Shown here piece by piece: positions 29,915 through 37,460 of a stretch of DNA of 64,000 nt (position 1 is its first letter; every line of letters begins with the position of its first letter). Made by a program: the position numbers and the translations under genes. The stretch is taken from assembly GCF_003574655.1 (NCBI RefSeq), contig NZ_QNUM01000003.1, forward strand, positions 434,001-498,000. Direction: 5' to 3'. The notes below the pieces were generated by a model. The model did no database searches, was not told where the DNA came from, and saw nothing but the letters and a program-made list of their open reading frames with translations. This DNA is from Cohaesibacter haloalkalitolerans (GTDB lineage Bacteria; Pseudomonadota; Alphaproteobacteria; Rhizobiales; Cohaesibacteraceae).

Positions 29915-30823
29915 ATGAACACCGAACTGACCCTTGGCCCGTGCCTGTTCAACTGGTCGGAAGCCGACTGGCGTGATTTCTATTTCAGGATGGCCGACGA
30001 ATCCGATTTCGACATCATCTATCTCGGCGAGGCCGTCTGCTCCAAGCGCCTGCCTTTCCGCAACAATGTCCTGCCGGATATTCTCGAACGGATGGAATCG
30101 GCTGGCAAGACCGTCATCATTTCCACGCTGGCACTGGTGACCACCAAACCGGAACGCAAGGTGCTCAGGGACCAGTGCGAGCAGGAGATGTGGACCGTCG
30201 AAGCCAATGACCTCACGGCACTTGCCTTCCTCAAGGACCGCAAGTTCGTCATCGGCCCCTATGTCAACATCTACAACGAGGCCACCATCCACTCACTGGC
30301 CGCGCGCGGCGCCGAACGGTTCGTTCTGCCGCCGGAAATTCCGGCAGAGACCATTGCCCAACTGATCAAGGCAGCACCGGAGCCGAAATATGAAATGCAG
30401 GTGTTCGGACGCCTGCCACTGGCGCTTTCGGCTCGCTGCTATCACGCCCGCCTGCACAACCTGCACAAGGACAGCTGCCGCTTTGTCTGCGATCAGGACC
30501 CAGATGGCCGTGACGTGAATAGTCTTGCCGGTCAGCCTTTTCTGGCAATCAATGGCATCCAGACCATGTCCTATGGCAGCCAGTTGCTGCTGGAGGAACT
30601 GCCTGCGCTGGCAGACGCCGGCGTCAGCGCCTTCCGCCTGTCGCCACACACCGGTGACATGCTCGGCGTGGCGCGCCTGTTCCGGGCCGTCATGAAGGAA
30701 GAAATGGATGCCGGAGAAGCCCGCGCCAAAATCGGCGAACTGATGCCGGGACACAGCTTCATCAACGGCTACAGCCACGGCGCACCGGGCATGGCCCAGA
30801 TCGAGGAAGCTCTGGCGCTATAA
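29915..30823 (+). CDS. ubiV: UbiV, U32-family O2-independent ubiquinone hydroxylase subunit
   Basis: 302-residue U32-family partner of UbiU. Cys residues at 42, 175, 188 and 192 reproduce the E. coli UbiV cluster ligands (one early Cys, then spacing 13 and 4), in VCSKRLPFR, LSARCYHARL and DSCRFVCDQD. N-terminus LTLGPCLFNWSEADWRDFYF is typical. A good GGAAA-type site precedes the ATG. Last gene of the ubiTUV unit; no plus-strand terminator with a clear T tract follows. Confidence 0.93.
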   Translation: MNTELTLGPCLFNWSEADWRDFYFRMADESDFDIIYLGEAVCSKRLPFRNNVLPDILERMESAGKTVIISTLALVTTKPERKVLRDQCEQEMWTVEANDLTALAFLKDRKFVIGPYVNIYNEATIHSLAARGAERFVLPPEIPAETIAQLIKAAPEPKYEMQVFGRLPLALSARCYHARLHNLHKDSCRFVCDQDPDGRDVNSLAGQPFLAINGIQTMSYGSQLLLEELPALADAGVSAFRLSPHTGDMLGVARLFRAVMKEEMDAGEARAKIGELMPGHSFINGYSHGAPGMAQIEEALAL

Positions 30824-30854
30824 CGACCAACGCCACGGTGGCGATGGGCAGACA

Positions 30855-30888
30855 AACAAAAAACGGGCACCAGCAAACTGGTACCCGT
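30855..30888 (-). terminator. Rho-independent terminator of the Sel1-like gene
   Basis: ACGGGCACCAG (30863-30873) pairs with CTGGTACCCGT (30878-30888), one mismatch, CAAA loop. On the minus strand it is followed by TTTTTTGTTTG. No T run on the plus strand, so it serves the gene at 30990-31256. Confidence 0.75.
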
Positions 30889-30989
30889 CAAATCCAAATG
30901 GTCATCCTGTTGTCCGTCTACACGCGATCTTTCGAAAGTGTCACCTGTCCGGAACCAGTCGCTTTGTTCCGTAAGGCATAACGGAAAAT

Positions 30990-31256
30990 CTAGTGCAGTC
31001 GAATCCACTCCCGTGCTTCGCGCAGCGCCTTGGCAACTTCCAGCGAAGACATTTCCTCAGCCAGTTCCTGACGGCGGATCGCAGCTTCGACGACACCCTT
31101 CATCGCAGCCAGGTTGAACCATTTATGCGCAGCGATCAGGTCCGGCTCGCCATCGTCACCAATCGAATGGGACAATCCCAGCTGAAAGAAAACCTCGCCG
31201 GTTGCTTCCATGCCCGAGCCGTGCAGCTCGCTTGCATCAAATTCCATACGTGCCAT
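30990..31256 (-). CDS. Small Sel1-repeat-like protein
   Basis: 88-residue protein with one Sel1/TPR-like repeat (FFQLGLSHSIGDDGEPDLIAAHKWFNLAAMKG) followed by an amphipathic helix (EEMSSLEVAKALREAREW). Short proteins of this type, with the AAHKWFNLAA core and a terminal AREW, are common in rhizobial genomes but not characterised. No signal peptide. GGGGAAG precedes the ATG. Its own terminator follows. Function unknown. Confidence 0.8.
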   Translation of the reverse strand: MARMEFDASELHGSGMEATGEVFFQLGLSHSIGDDGEPDLIAAHKWFNLAAMKGVVEAAIRRQELAEEMSSLEVAKALREAREWIRLH

Positions 31257-31603
31257 TTTGCTTCCCCATTTTACTCATCAAAAGCCTCTTTTCGAGGCCG
31301 GTTCCAAAGAGGCGTTATCGCCTGTTCTTATGAAGCCAATGGTGGAAGAAATCTCTCAATTCGACGTAAATACAATTGGTTACCGCAATAAAAACAAAAG
31401 GTTACACGCCCGTAAACTTAACTTTTTCTCAACCCTGGCTTTGGCGGGTTTCTGCCGGGATCGCAAAGAATTCGCGACAAATATGAACAAATGCCCTAAC
31501 CCTTTTGTAACCATGGAATTGTTTTTCAACATGCCACTCATAAGGATATCGCCGTTTTCCCTGCCCGTCTGGCCCGGAATTGAATTGCACCGACACAACC
31601 AGA
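31257..31603. other. Intergenic region without recognisable gene
   Basis: About 350 bases between the GST terminator and the Sel1-like gene; it must hold the minus-strand promoter of the latter. Locally AT-rich (GGTTACACGCCCGTAAACTT region). No hairpin, repeat or convincing small gene seen. Confidence 0.4.
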
Positions 31604-31627
31604 AAAGGCACCCCAAAGGGTGCCTTT
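31604..31627 (-). terminator. Hairpin terminator of the GST gene
   Basis: A perfect 10-bp stem, AAAGGCACCC / GGGTGCCTTT, with CAAA loop; on the minus strand the stem runs into TTTTCTGG. The stem ends 22 bases after the GST stop. Confidence 0.7.
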
Positions 31628-31648
31628 GTGTAGCGGATACCAGGCCTT

Positions 31649-32350
31649 TTAGCGCTGGTTGAACAGCACGGACTGGGCGCCCTTGTCCTTGGACAGATCG
31701 AACCGGGCACGTTCATCCTTGCCAATGGCCAGACCGGTTGCCACGGCCTCCCGTGCCTTCAACGCCTCGAACCAGCGTTTGACATTGGGGAACTCTTCCA
31801 GATCGATCGCCTGCCGTTCGTGCGATACGACCCAGCCGACAATCGCCATGTCGGCAATCGAGTAATCGCCCGCAACATAGTCGCGCCCTTCCAGCGCCTT
31901 GTTCAGGACGCCATAGAGACGATGGGTCTCATCGCGGTAACGCTTGATGGCATATTCGATCTTCTCCGGTGCGTAGACGGCGAAGTGATGGTTCTGCCCG
32001 AGCATCGGGCCGAAACCGCCCATCTGCCACATCAGCCACTGTTCGACCGCGACGCGGCCCCGCTCATCCTGTGGCAGGAAGCGGCCGAACTTGCGCGCCA
32101 GATAGAGCAGGATGGCACCCGACTCAAACACCGAAATCGGTTCGCCGCCCGGTCCTTCCGGATCGACGATGGCTGGCATCTTGTTGTTGGGAGAAATCGC
32201 GAGGAATTCCGGCTTGAACTGATCCCCAGCACCAATGTTGATATAGTGGACATTGTAGGGCACACCCAGCTCTTCCAGCAGAATGGTGATTTTCCAGCCG
32301 TTGGGTGTCGGCCAGTAGTAGAGATCAATCGGTTTGGTCTGTTCAGTCAT
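31649..32350 (-). CDS. Glutathione S-transferase family protein (YfcG/Ure2p-like)
   Basis: 233-residue GST. The thioredoxin-fold N-terminus (IDLYYWPTPNGWKITILLEELGVPYNVHYINIG) and the cis-Pro motif KMPAIVD are typical of the Nu-class YfcG/YghU and Ure2p group, which have disulfide-bond reductase activity and use backbone contacts rather than a classical Ser/Tyr for GSH. FESGAILLYLARKFGRFLPQ and a C-terminal helical domain with DYSIADMAIVGW follow. Substrate in this organism is unknown. Confidence 0.9.
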   Translation of the reverse strand: MTEQTKPIDLYYWPTPNGWKITILLEELGVPYNVHYINIGAGDQFKPEFLAISPNNKMPAIVDPEGPGGEPISVFESGAILLYLARKFGRFLPQDERGRVAVEQWLMWQMGGFGPMLGQNHHFAVYAPEKIEYAIKRYRDETHRLYGVLNKALEGRDYVAGDYSIADMAIVGWVVSHERQAIDLEEFPNVKRWFEALKAREAVATGLAIGKDERARFDLSKDKGAQSVLFNQR

Positions 32351-32516
32351 TGGTGTTCCTCACAAACGGCCCCACAGGGCCTGCAATCTGATGTAAGTGG
32401 CAATAAACGCGCGTCACGCGGACAGCCGTGTGACAGGTTTGTCCATAATGTAGGCTGTCACCGGGGGATGCTCAATCCGCATCATGCGATTGTGATCAGA
32501 CCCCTTGTCAGCAAGA

Positions 32517-33113
32517 TCAGAAAACCGATGGAAGAAAGCTGAGGTCCATGGCTTCCATGCCCGTGAAATACGGATGCGCCACAATGAGCAGCGCATAGAC
32601 GACAACCGAGATCAGCACGATCCGCACTTCGGTTGCCCAGCTCTTCACAGCAGGCGGCACATTGGCCCCATCGCGGCGGTTTGTTCCGATGATGGAAAGC
32701 ACCGACCAGATCAACATGCCGCCAAACAGCACCAGCGACCGTGGGTCATTGTTCACCAGCAAATGGCCGACAGCCCACAGCACCATGCCCGTCAGCATCG
32801 GGTTGCGAATGATGCGCCGGATGCGGGTCGGGGCCTTGGCCGCCCCGAACAGGATGATAGCAAAGAGCAAAAGCAGATGCGTCAGATGGCGCGGCCAGTC
32901 CTCGCTGTAGATATCTCCCACATAGCCAGCCTCACCTGCCCAGCGCCAGCCAAACACGATCATCACCAGCGACAGCACAATCAGCAGGGTGAACAGCCCC
33001 TTGTAGGGCCCTTCCCCAAGACGCACCACAACATCAGCCCGGGCAGCCGGCATGAAAATGGGAAAGAGATGCACCACGGACCAAAGCAGCACACCCAATA
33101 GCAAAATGGTCAT
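32517..33113 (-). CDS. NnrU family membrane protein, second copy
   Basis: 198-residue membrane protein with about five hydrophobic helices (MTILLLGVLLWSVVHLFPIF; LFTLLIVLSLVMIVFGW; LTHLLLLFAIILFGAA; LVLFGGMLIWSVLSII; RIVLISVVVYALLIVAHPYF). It carries the RRIIRNPMLTGMVLWAVGHLLVNND core typical of NnrU proteins better than the copy at 14.6 kb. AAGGACC precedes the ATG. A 16-bp perfect palindrome is 25 bases upstream. Link to nitrite/NO metabolism is only by family name; no denitrification gene is near. Confidence 0.88.
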   Translation of the reverse strand: MTILLLGVLLWSVVHLFPIFMPAARADVVVRLGEGPYKGLFTLLIVLSLVMIVFGWRWAGEAGYVGDIYSEDWPRHLTHLLLLFAIILFGAAKAPTRIRRIIRNPMLTGMVLWAVGHLLVNNDPRSLVLFGGMLIWSVLSIIGTNRRDGANVPPAVKSWATEVRIVLISVVVYALLIVAHPYFTGMEAMDLSFLPSVF

Positions 33114-33137
33114 CGTCAGGTCCTTTCAAGGATAAAT

Positions 33138-33153
33138 AGTTATTGCAATAACT
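33138..33153. promoter_or_regulatory. 16-bp perfect palindrome upstream of nnrU copy 2
   Basis: AGTTATTGCAATAACT is its own reverse complement. It lies 25 bases upstream of the nnrU ATG, overlapping the position of a core promoter or leader, which would suit a repressor of the MarR, GntR or TetR type. The factor is unknown. Confidence 0.55.
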
Positions 33154-33256
33154 TTGCGGTCTTGCCCTGCCCGCGCCAAGCCCCGGAAAGCACGTATGTG
33201 CACAGCCCTTGGCCTGTCCGCTAGCCATCCGCCCCGCCATCCACACTGTAGAACGC

Positions 33257-33288
33257 AAAAAGGTGCGATGGCAAACCATCGCACCTTT
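33257..33288 (-). terminator. Rho-independent terminator of gatB
   Basis: A perfect 13-bp stem pairs 33259-33271 with 33276-33288 (AAAGGTGCGATGG / CCATCGCACCTTT) with a CAAA loop; the minus-strand read ends in a run of five T. It lies 45 bases after the gatB stop. Confidence 0.85.
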
Positions 33289-33333
33289 CCATGACGTTTC
33301 TTTGCAGGTCTGTCAGATGACAGGCAGCAAGTC

Positions 33334-34797
33334 TTAAAGGCCGAGCTTGTCCTTCAGGATCTGGTTGACAGCCTGCGGGTTGGCCTTGCCCTGCGAAGCC
33401 TTCATCACCTGACCAACGAACCAGCCGATCAGGCTCGGCTTTTCCTTGACCTTTTCAACCTGGTCCGGGTTTTTGGCAATGATCTCGTCGATAATGGCCT
33501 CAATGGCGCCAGTATCGGTCACCTGCTTCATGCCCTTCTCTTCGACGATCTTTGCCGGATCACCACCTTCAGTCCAGACGATTTCGAACAGATCCTTGGC
33601 AATCTTGCCGGAAATGTCGCCAGCCTTGATCAGATCAATGATCGCGCCGAGCTGATCGGCGGAAACCGGGCTCTGGTCGATATCAAGCGATTCCTTGTTG
33701 ATGCGGCCAAGCCATTCGTTGATGACCCAGTTGGCAGCGAGCTGGGCGTCGCGACCGGTTGCCACCTTCTCGAAGAAGGCAGCCAGACGCTTGGAAGCCA
33801 CCAGTACCGAAGCGTCGTAAGGCTTCAGGCCCAGGTCAGAGATAAAACGGTCACGCTTGTCGTCCGGCAGTTCCGGCAGATCCTTGCGCAGCTCTTCGAC
33901 ATAGGCATCGTCGAATTCGAGCGGCAGCAGGTCGGGATCTGGGAAGTAGCGATAATCGTGTGCCTCTTCCTTGGAGCGCATGGAGCGGGTTTCGCCCTTC
34001 TTGGGGTCATAAAGGCGCGTTTCCTGATCGATGGAGCCACCATCTTCAAGAATGCCGATCTGGCGGCGTGCCTCATATTCGATCGCCTGACCGATGAAGC
34101 GGATCGAGTTCATGTTCTTGAGCTCGCAACGGGTGCCCAATGGATCGCCCGGACGACGCACGGAAACGTTGACGTCGGCGCGCATGGAGCCTTCTTCCAT
34201 GTTGCCGTCAGAGGTGCCCAGATAGCGAACGATGGTCCGCATCTTGGTCATGTAGGCCTTGGCTTCCTCGGAAGAGCGGATATCCGGCTTGGACACGATC
34301 TCCATCAGCGCCACACCAGAACGGTTGAGGTCGACAAACGACATGGTCGGATGCTGATCATGCATCGACTTGCCCGCATCCTGTTCCAGATGCAGACGCT
34401 CGACGCCAATGCGCACTTCCTCGCCATCCAGCATATAGAGAACAACTTCGCCCTCGCCGACAATCGGATCCTTGTACTGCGAGATCTGATAGCCCTGCGG
34501 CAGATCGGGATAGAAGTAGTTCTTGCGGTCGAACAGCGAGCGATTGTTGATCTTGGCCTTGAGGCCAAGGCCGGTCCGGATCGCCTGACGCACGCACTCC
34601 TCGTTGATCACGGGCAGCATGCCGGGCATGGCCGCATCAACGAAGCTCACATGGGCGTTGGCCTCGCCACCGAACTTGGTGGAAGAGCCGGAGAAAAGTT
34701 TTGCTTCAGAGGCGACCTGGGCATGGATTTCCATGCCGATGACGACTTCCCAGTCGCCGGTAGCCCCCTTGATCAGTTTGCTGGACGCTTCAGCCAT
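33334..34797 (-). CDS. gatB: Asp-tRNA(Asn)/Glu-tRNA(Gln) amidotransferase subunit B
   Basis: 487-residue subunit that binds tRNA and phosphorylates the misacylated Glu or Asp. The N-terminal core shows [13 protein letters not shown] and [17 protein letters not shown]; a C-terminal YqeY-like helical tail ends with [15 protein letters not shown]. Start at 34797 follows GAGGA; the upstream ATG at 34851 is not conserved. Works with GatC and GatA, which lie upstream on the same strand, separated by a chorismate mutase gene. Confidence 0.96.
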   Translation of the reverse strand: MAEASSKLIKGATGDWEVVIGMEIHAQVASEAKLFSGSSTKFGGEANAHVSFVDAAMPGMLPVINEECVRQAIRTGLGLKAKINNRSLFDRKNYFYPDLPQGYQISQYKDPIVGEGEVVLYMLDGEEVRIGVERLHLEQDAGKSMHDQHPTMSFVDLNRSGVALMEIVSKPDIRSSEEAKAYMTKMRTIVRYLGTSDGNMEEGSMRADVNVSVRRPGDPLGTRCELKNMNSIRFIGQAIEYEARRQIGILEDGGSIDQETRLYDPKKGETRSMRSKEEAHDYRYFPDPDLLPLEFDDAYVEELRKDLPELPDDKRDRFISDLGLKPYDASVLVASKRLAAFFEKVATGRDAQLAANWVINEWLGRINKESLDIDQSPVSADQLGAIIDLIKAGDISGKIAKDLFEIVWTEGGDPAKIVEEKGMKQVTDTGAIEAIIDEIIAKNPDQVEKVKEKPSLIGWFVGQVMKASQGKANPQAVNQILKDKLGL

Positions 34798-34866
34798 ATT
34801 CTCGTCCTCAGCTTTCAATATCGGAGCGCGATGCGCTGCTCCTGATTGCAATGGCGGCGCGTTGCA

Positions 34867-35190
34867 TCACGCGCCAGATGTCTCATTCCCCTCGCCATGA
34901 AGGGCGGCAATAGCCATCTCCTCATAGGCGATGTTGACCTCGATCAGGTCTTCCCAGAACTGCATGTAGAGATCAGGAGCCAGCTCATGTGTCTCCAGTT
35001 CGGCCAGAACCTTGTCCAGCACCGCCTTGACGCGATCATCATCGCGCGCCTCGGACGGGTCGGCCTTCAGTTCCGCCATGCGCCGCACATAGGAATCCCG
35101 CTCGGAAAACAGCGCCACCAACGCCCGATCAATCCGATCGATCTCGTCGCGAATATGAGCCTTTTCCGTGCATTCTTCTGGTTTACGCAT
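34867..35190 (-). CDS. Chorismate mutase (AroQ type)
   Basis: 107-residue all-helical chorismate mutase domain converting chorismate to prephenate. Seen: IRDEIDRIDRALVALFSERDSYVRRMAELKAD, with the Arg and Lys positions typical of AroQ, then the second helix ending in LYMQFWEDLIEVNIAYEE. The start at 35190 follows AAGGTCG. It sits 29 bases after gatA and 69 before gatB, inside the gat operon. No signal peptide, so cytoplasmic AroQ rather than secreted. It complements the DAHP synthase gene elsewhere in the window. Confidence 0.88.
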   Translation of the reverse strand: MRKPEECTEKAHIRDEIDRIDRALVALFSERDSYVRRMAELKADPSEARDDDRVKAVLDKVLAELETHELAPDLYMQFWEDLIEVNIAYEEMAIAALHGEGNETSGA

Positions 35191-35219
35191 TGGTTCGACC
35201 TTGTCGTTTCTCTGTCTGG

Positions 35220-36692
35220 TTACCACCATTTGGCCGGGGCTTCGAGGATGCCGGCAGCCTCTTCCAGCACACCGGCGGTCCGGAACAGGGTTTCCTCGTC
35301 AAAGGCCTTGCCGATCAGCTGCAAGCCCATGGGCAGCCCCTGACCGTTCTTGCCGGACGGAACCGAAATGCCCGGCAGACCGGCCATGTTCACGGTGACA
35401 GTGAAGATATCGTTGAGATACATCTCGACCGGATCGGTGATTTCCTTGTTCAGCTCGAAAGCAGCCGAAGGCGTCGCCGGTGTCAGAATGGTATCAACCG
35501 TCTGGAACGCCTTGTCGAAATCCTGCTTGATCAGCGAGCGGATCTTCTGGGCGCGCAGATAATAGGCATCATAGTAACCGGCTGACAGCACATAAGTGCC
35601 GATCAGGATGCGGCGCTTGACCTCGGAGCCAAAACCGGCGGCGCGGGTCTTCTCATACATGTCGACGATGTCGTTGCCATTGACCCGCAGGCCATATTTG
35701 ACGCCATCATAGCGAGCAAGGTTGGAAGACGCCTCTGCCGGAGCCACGATATAATAGGCGGGCAGCGCATATTTGGTCATCGGCAGGGAAATGTCGACGA
35801 TCTCGGCACCAGCGGCCTTCAACCAGTCAATCCCCTGCTGCCAGTTGGCTTCCACTTCCTCTGGCATGCCATCAACGCGATATTCCTTCGGAATGCCGAT
35901 CCTCATGCCCTTGACGTTGCCTGTAAGAGCAGCCTCATAGTCAGGCACCGGCAGATCAACGCTCGTGGTATCCTTCGGATCAACCGAAGCCATCGACTTC
36001 AGCATGATGGCAGCGTCGCGCACGGTGCGGGCAATCGGGCCAGCCTGATCAAGCGAAGAGGCAAAGGCGATCATGCCCCAGCGGGAGCAGCGGCCATAGG
36101 TTGGCTTGATGCCGACAGTGCCGGTAAAGGCGGCGGGCTGACGGATCGAACCGCCGGTATCCGAAGCGGTCGCCCCGGCGCAGATGCGGGCAGCAACAGC
36201 GGCAGCAGACCCACCAGAAGAGCCGCCGGGCACGCGGTCGATGGTCTCGCCTTCGGCGCGCCACGGGTTCTTGACCGGACCGAAATAGCTGGTCTCGGTG
36301 GTCGAGCCCATTGCAAATTCGTCCATGGCCAGCTTGCCGAGCATGACAGCGCCGTCGTCCCAGAGATTCTGCGAAACGGTGCTTTCATATTCCGGCTTGA
36401 AGCCATCCAGAATATGCGAGCAGGCATAGGCGCCGACGCCCTTGGTGCAATAAAGATCCTTGATGCCGAGCGGAATGCCTTCCAGCGGGCGGGCTTCGCC
36501 CTTGGCGAGCCGTTCGTCAGATGCCTTTGCCATCTCAAGCGCCTTTTCCGGCGTCTTGGTCACATAGGCATTCAGCTGATCGGCACCATCAATCGCCTTG
36601 ATGTAGCTGGTCGTCAGCTCGGTCGCGGTGAATTCTTTCTTTGCCAGCCCTTCGCGGGCCTCTGCAATAGTCAGAGACGTGAGATCTGTCAC
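35220..36692 (-). CDS. gatA: Asp-tRNA(Asn)/Glu-tRNA(Gln) amidotransferase subunit A
   Basis: 490-residue amidase-signature subunit that releases ammonia from glutamine for GatB. The catalytic Ser-cisSer-Lys region is visible: [10 protein letters not shown] (Lys), the Gly/Ser-rich [15 protein letters not shown], and [13 protein letters not shown] (Ser nucleophile). The C-terminus has [24 protein letters not shown]. Lies 111 bases after gatC. Confidence 0.96.
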   Translation of the reverse strand: MTDLTSLTIAEAREGLAKKEFTATELTTSYIKAIDGADQLNAYVTKTPEKALEMAKASDERLAKGEARPLEGIPLGIKDLYCTKGVGAYACSHILDGFKPEYESTVSQNLWDDGAVMLGKLAMDEFAMGSTTETSYFGPVKNPWRAEGETIDRVPGGSSGGSAAAVAARICAGATASDTGGSIRQPAAFTGTVGIKPTYGRCSRWGMIAFASSLDQAGPIARTVRDAAIMLKSMASVDPKDTTSVDLPVPDYEAALTGNVKGMRIGIPKEYRVDGMPEEVEANWQQGIDWLKAAGAEIVDISLPMTKYALPAYYIVAPAEASSNLARYDGVKYGLRVNGNDIVDMYEKTRAAGFGSEVKRRILIGTYVLSAGYYDAYYLRAQKIRSLIKQDFDKAFQTVDTILTPATPSAAFELNKEITDPVEMYLNDIFTVTVNMAGLPGISVPSGKNGQGLPMGLQLIGKAFDEETLFRTAGVLEEAAGILEAPAKWW

Positions 36693-36803
36693 GTGGCTAT
36701 CCTCACATTTTGCAGGACAGGAACCGGCAAGGTCCCCTCATCCCGACACTCTTCAATAAACGGGTTCTGATGCGGCTCGACAATCTGTCGATGCCAGCGG
36801 GGT

Positions 36804-37091
36804 CTATTCGATGACCTTGGGAACCATGAAATAATTTTCTTCGGAAGCAGGCGCATTGCTGACCACCAGATTGGCATAATTGCCATCGGTTACAACATCA
36901 TCCCGCTTCTTCATTTCCTGGGTAACGACTGAAGTCATCGGGGCGACGCCGTCGACATCGACCTCATTGAGCATTTCAACCCAGTTCAGGATGGAGTTCA
37001 ATTCACCCTTAAGGCTTTCCGCCTCTTCTTCTGTAACGGACAGGCGGGCGAGACGCGCCACGCGCTTGACCGTATCCTTGTCAATTGACAT
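36804..37091 (-). CDS. gatC: Asp-tRNA(Asn)/Glu-tRNA(Gln) amidotransferase subunit C
   Basis: 95-residue small subunit that holds GatA and GatB together ([42 protein letters not shown], then VAPMTSV and a C-terminal [12 protein letters not shown]). Start at 37091 follows GGAAGG. First gene of gatC-gatA-CM-gatB. Confidence 0.93.
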   Translation of the reverse strand: MSIDKDTVKRVARLARLSVTEEEAESLKGELNSILNWVEMLNEVDVDGVAPMTSVVTQEMKKRDDVVTDGNYANLVVSNAPASEENYFMVPKVIE

Positions 37092-37460
37092 GAATGCAAG
37101 CCTTCCAAATAAAGGCCCGGACAGCGCTTGCCATGAGCGCACGATACCGGACCAACTACGAGTCTTATTCCACTCTCCTCCGGCTATAGCATCTCAGGAC
37201 TTTTACGCGCAACTCCAAGGGAGAAAGGAACAGGCTCAACCGAGCATTTTTCCCACATCGGGGCATCAATGGCCCTGTTCTTTGCCATTCAGGCACCTCC
37301 GCGGCACCTCCCCGGCACCTCCCCACTACCTCCACAGTATCTCCCCTCGCATCTTTCCAAAGCCAAAGCCGCTGCCACGCCCTTCACGACGGCGCTCTGG
37401 GATTTGTGCTAAGGAAAGAGACGGGAGAGAAAGAAGTTGGCAGGAAGAGAAGAAGGAAGC
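37092..37460. other. Intergenic region with CT-rich tandem repeat
   Basis: 369 bases between gatC and the GGDEF/EAL gene, both on the minus strand. It contains an 11-bp repeat GGCACCTCCGC / GGCACCTCCCC / GGCACCTCCCC plus a degenerate fourth unit (37292-37335). It should contain the gatC promoter. No gene found. Confidence 0.4.
37292..37335. repeat. 11-bp tandem repeat, three to four units
   Basis: GGCACCTCCNC is present three times without spacing at 37292-37324, followed by a diverged unit ACTACCTCCAC. Likely slippage; possibly unstable between strains. Confidence 0.6.
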
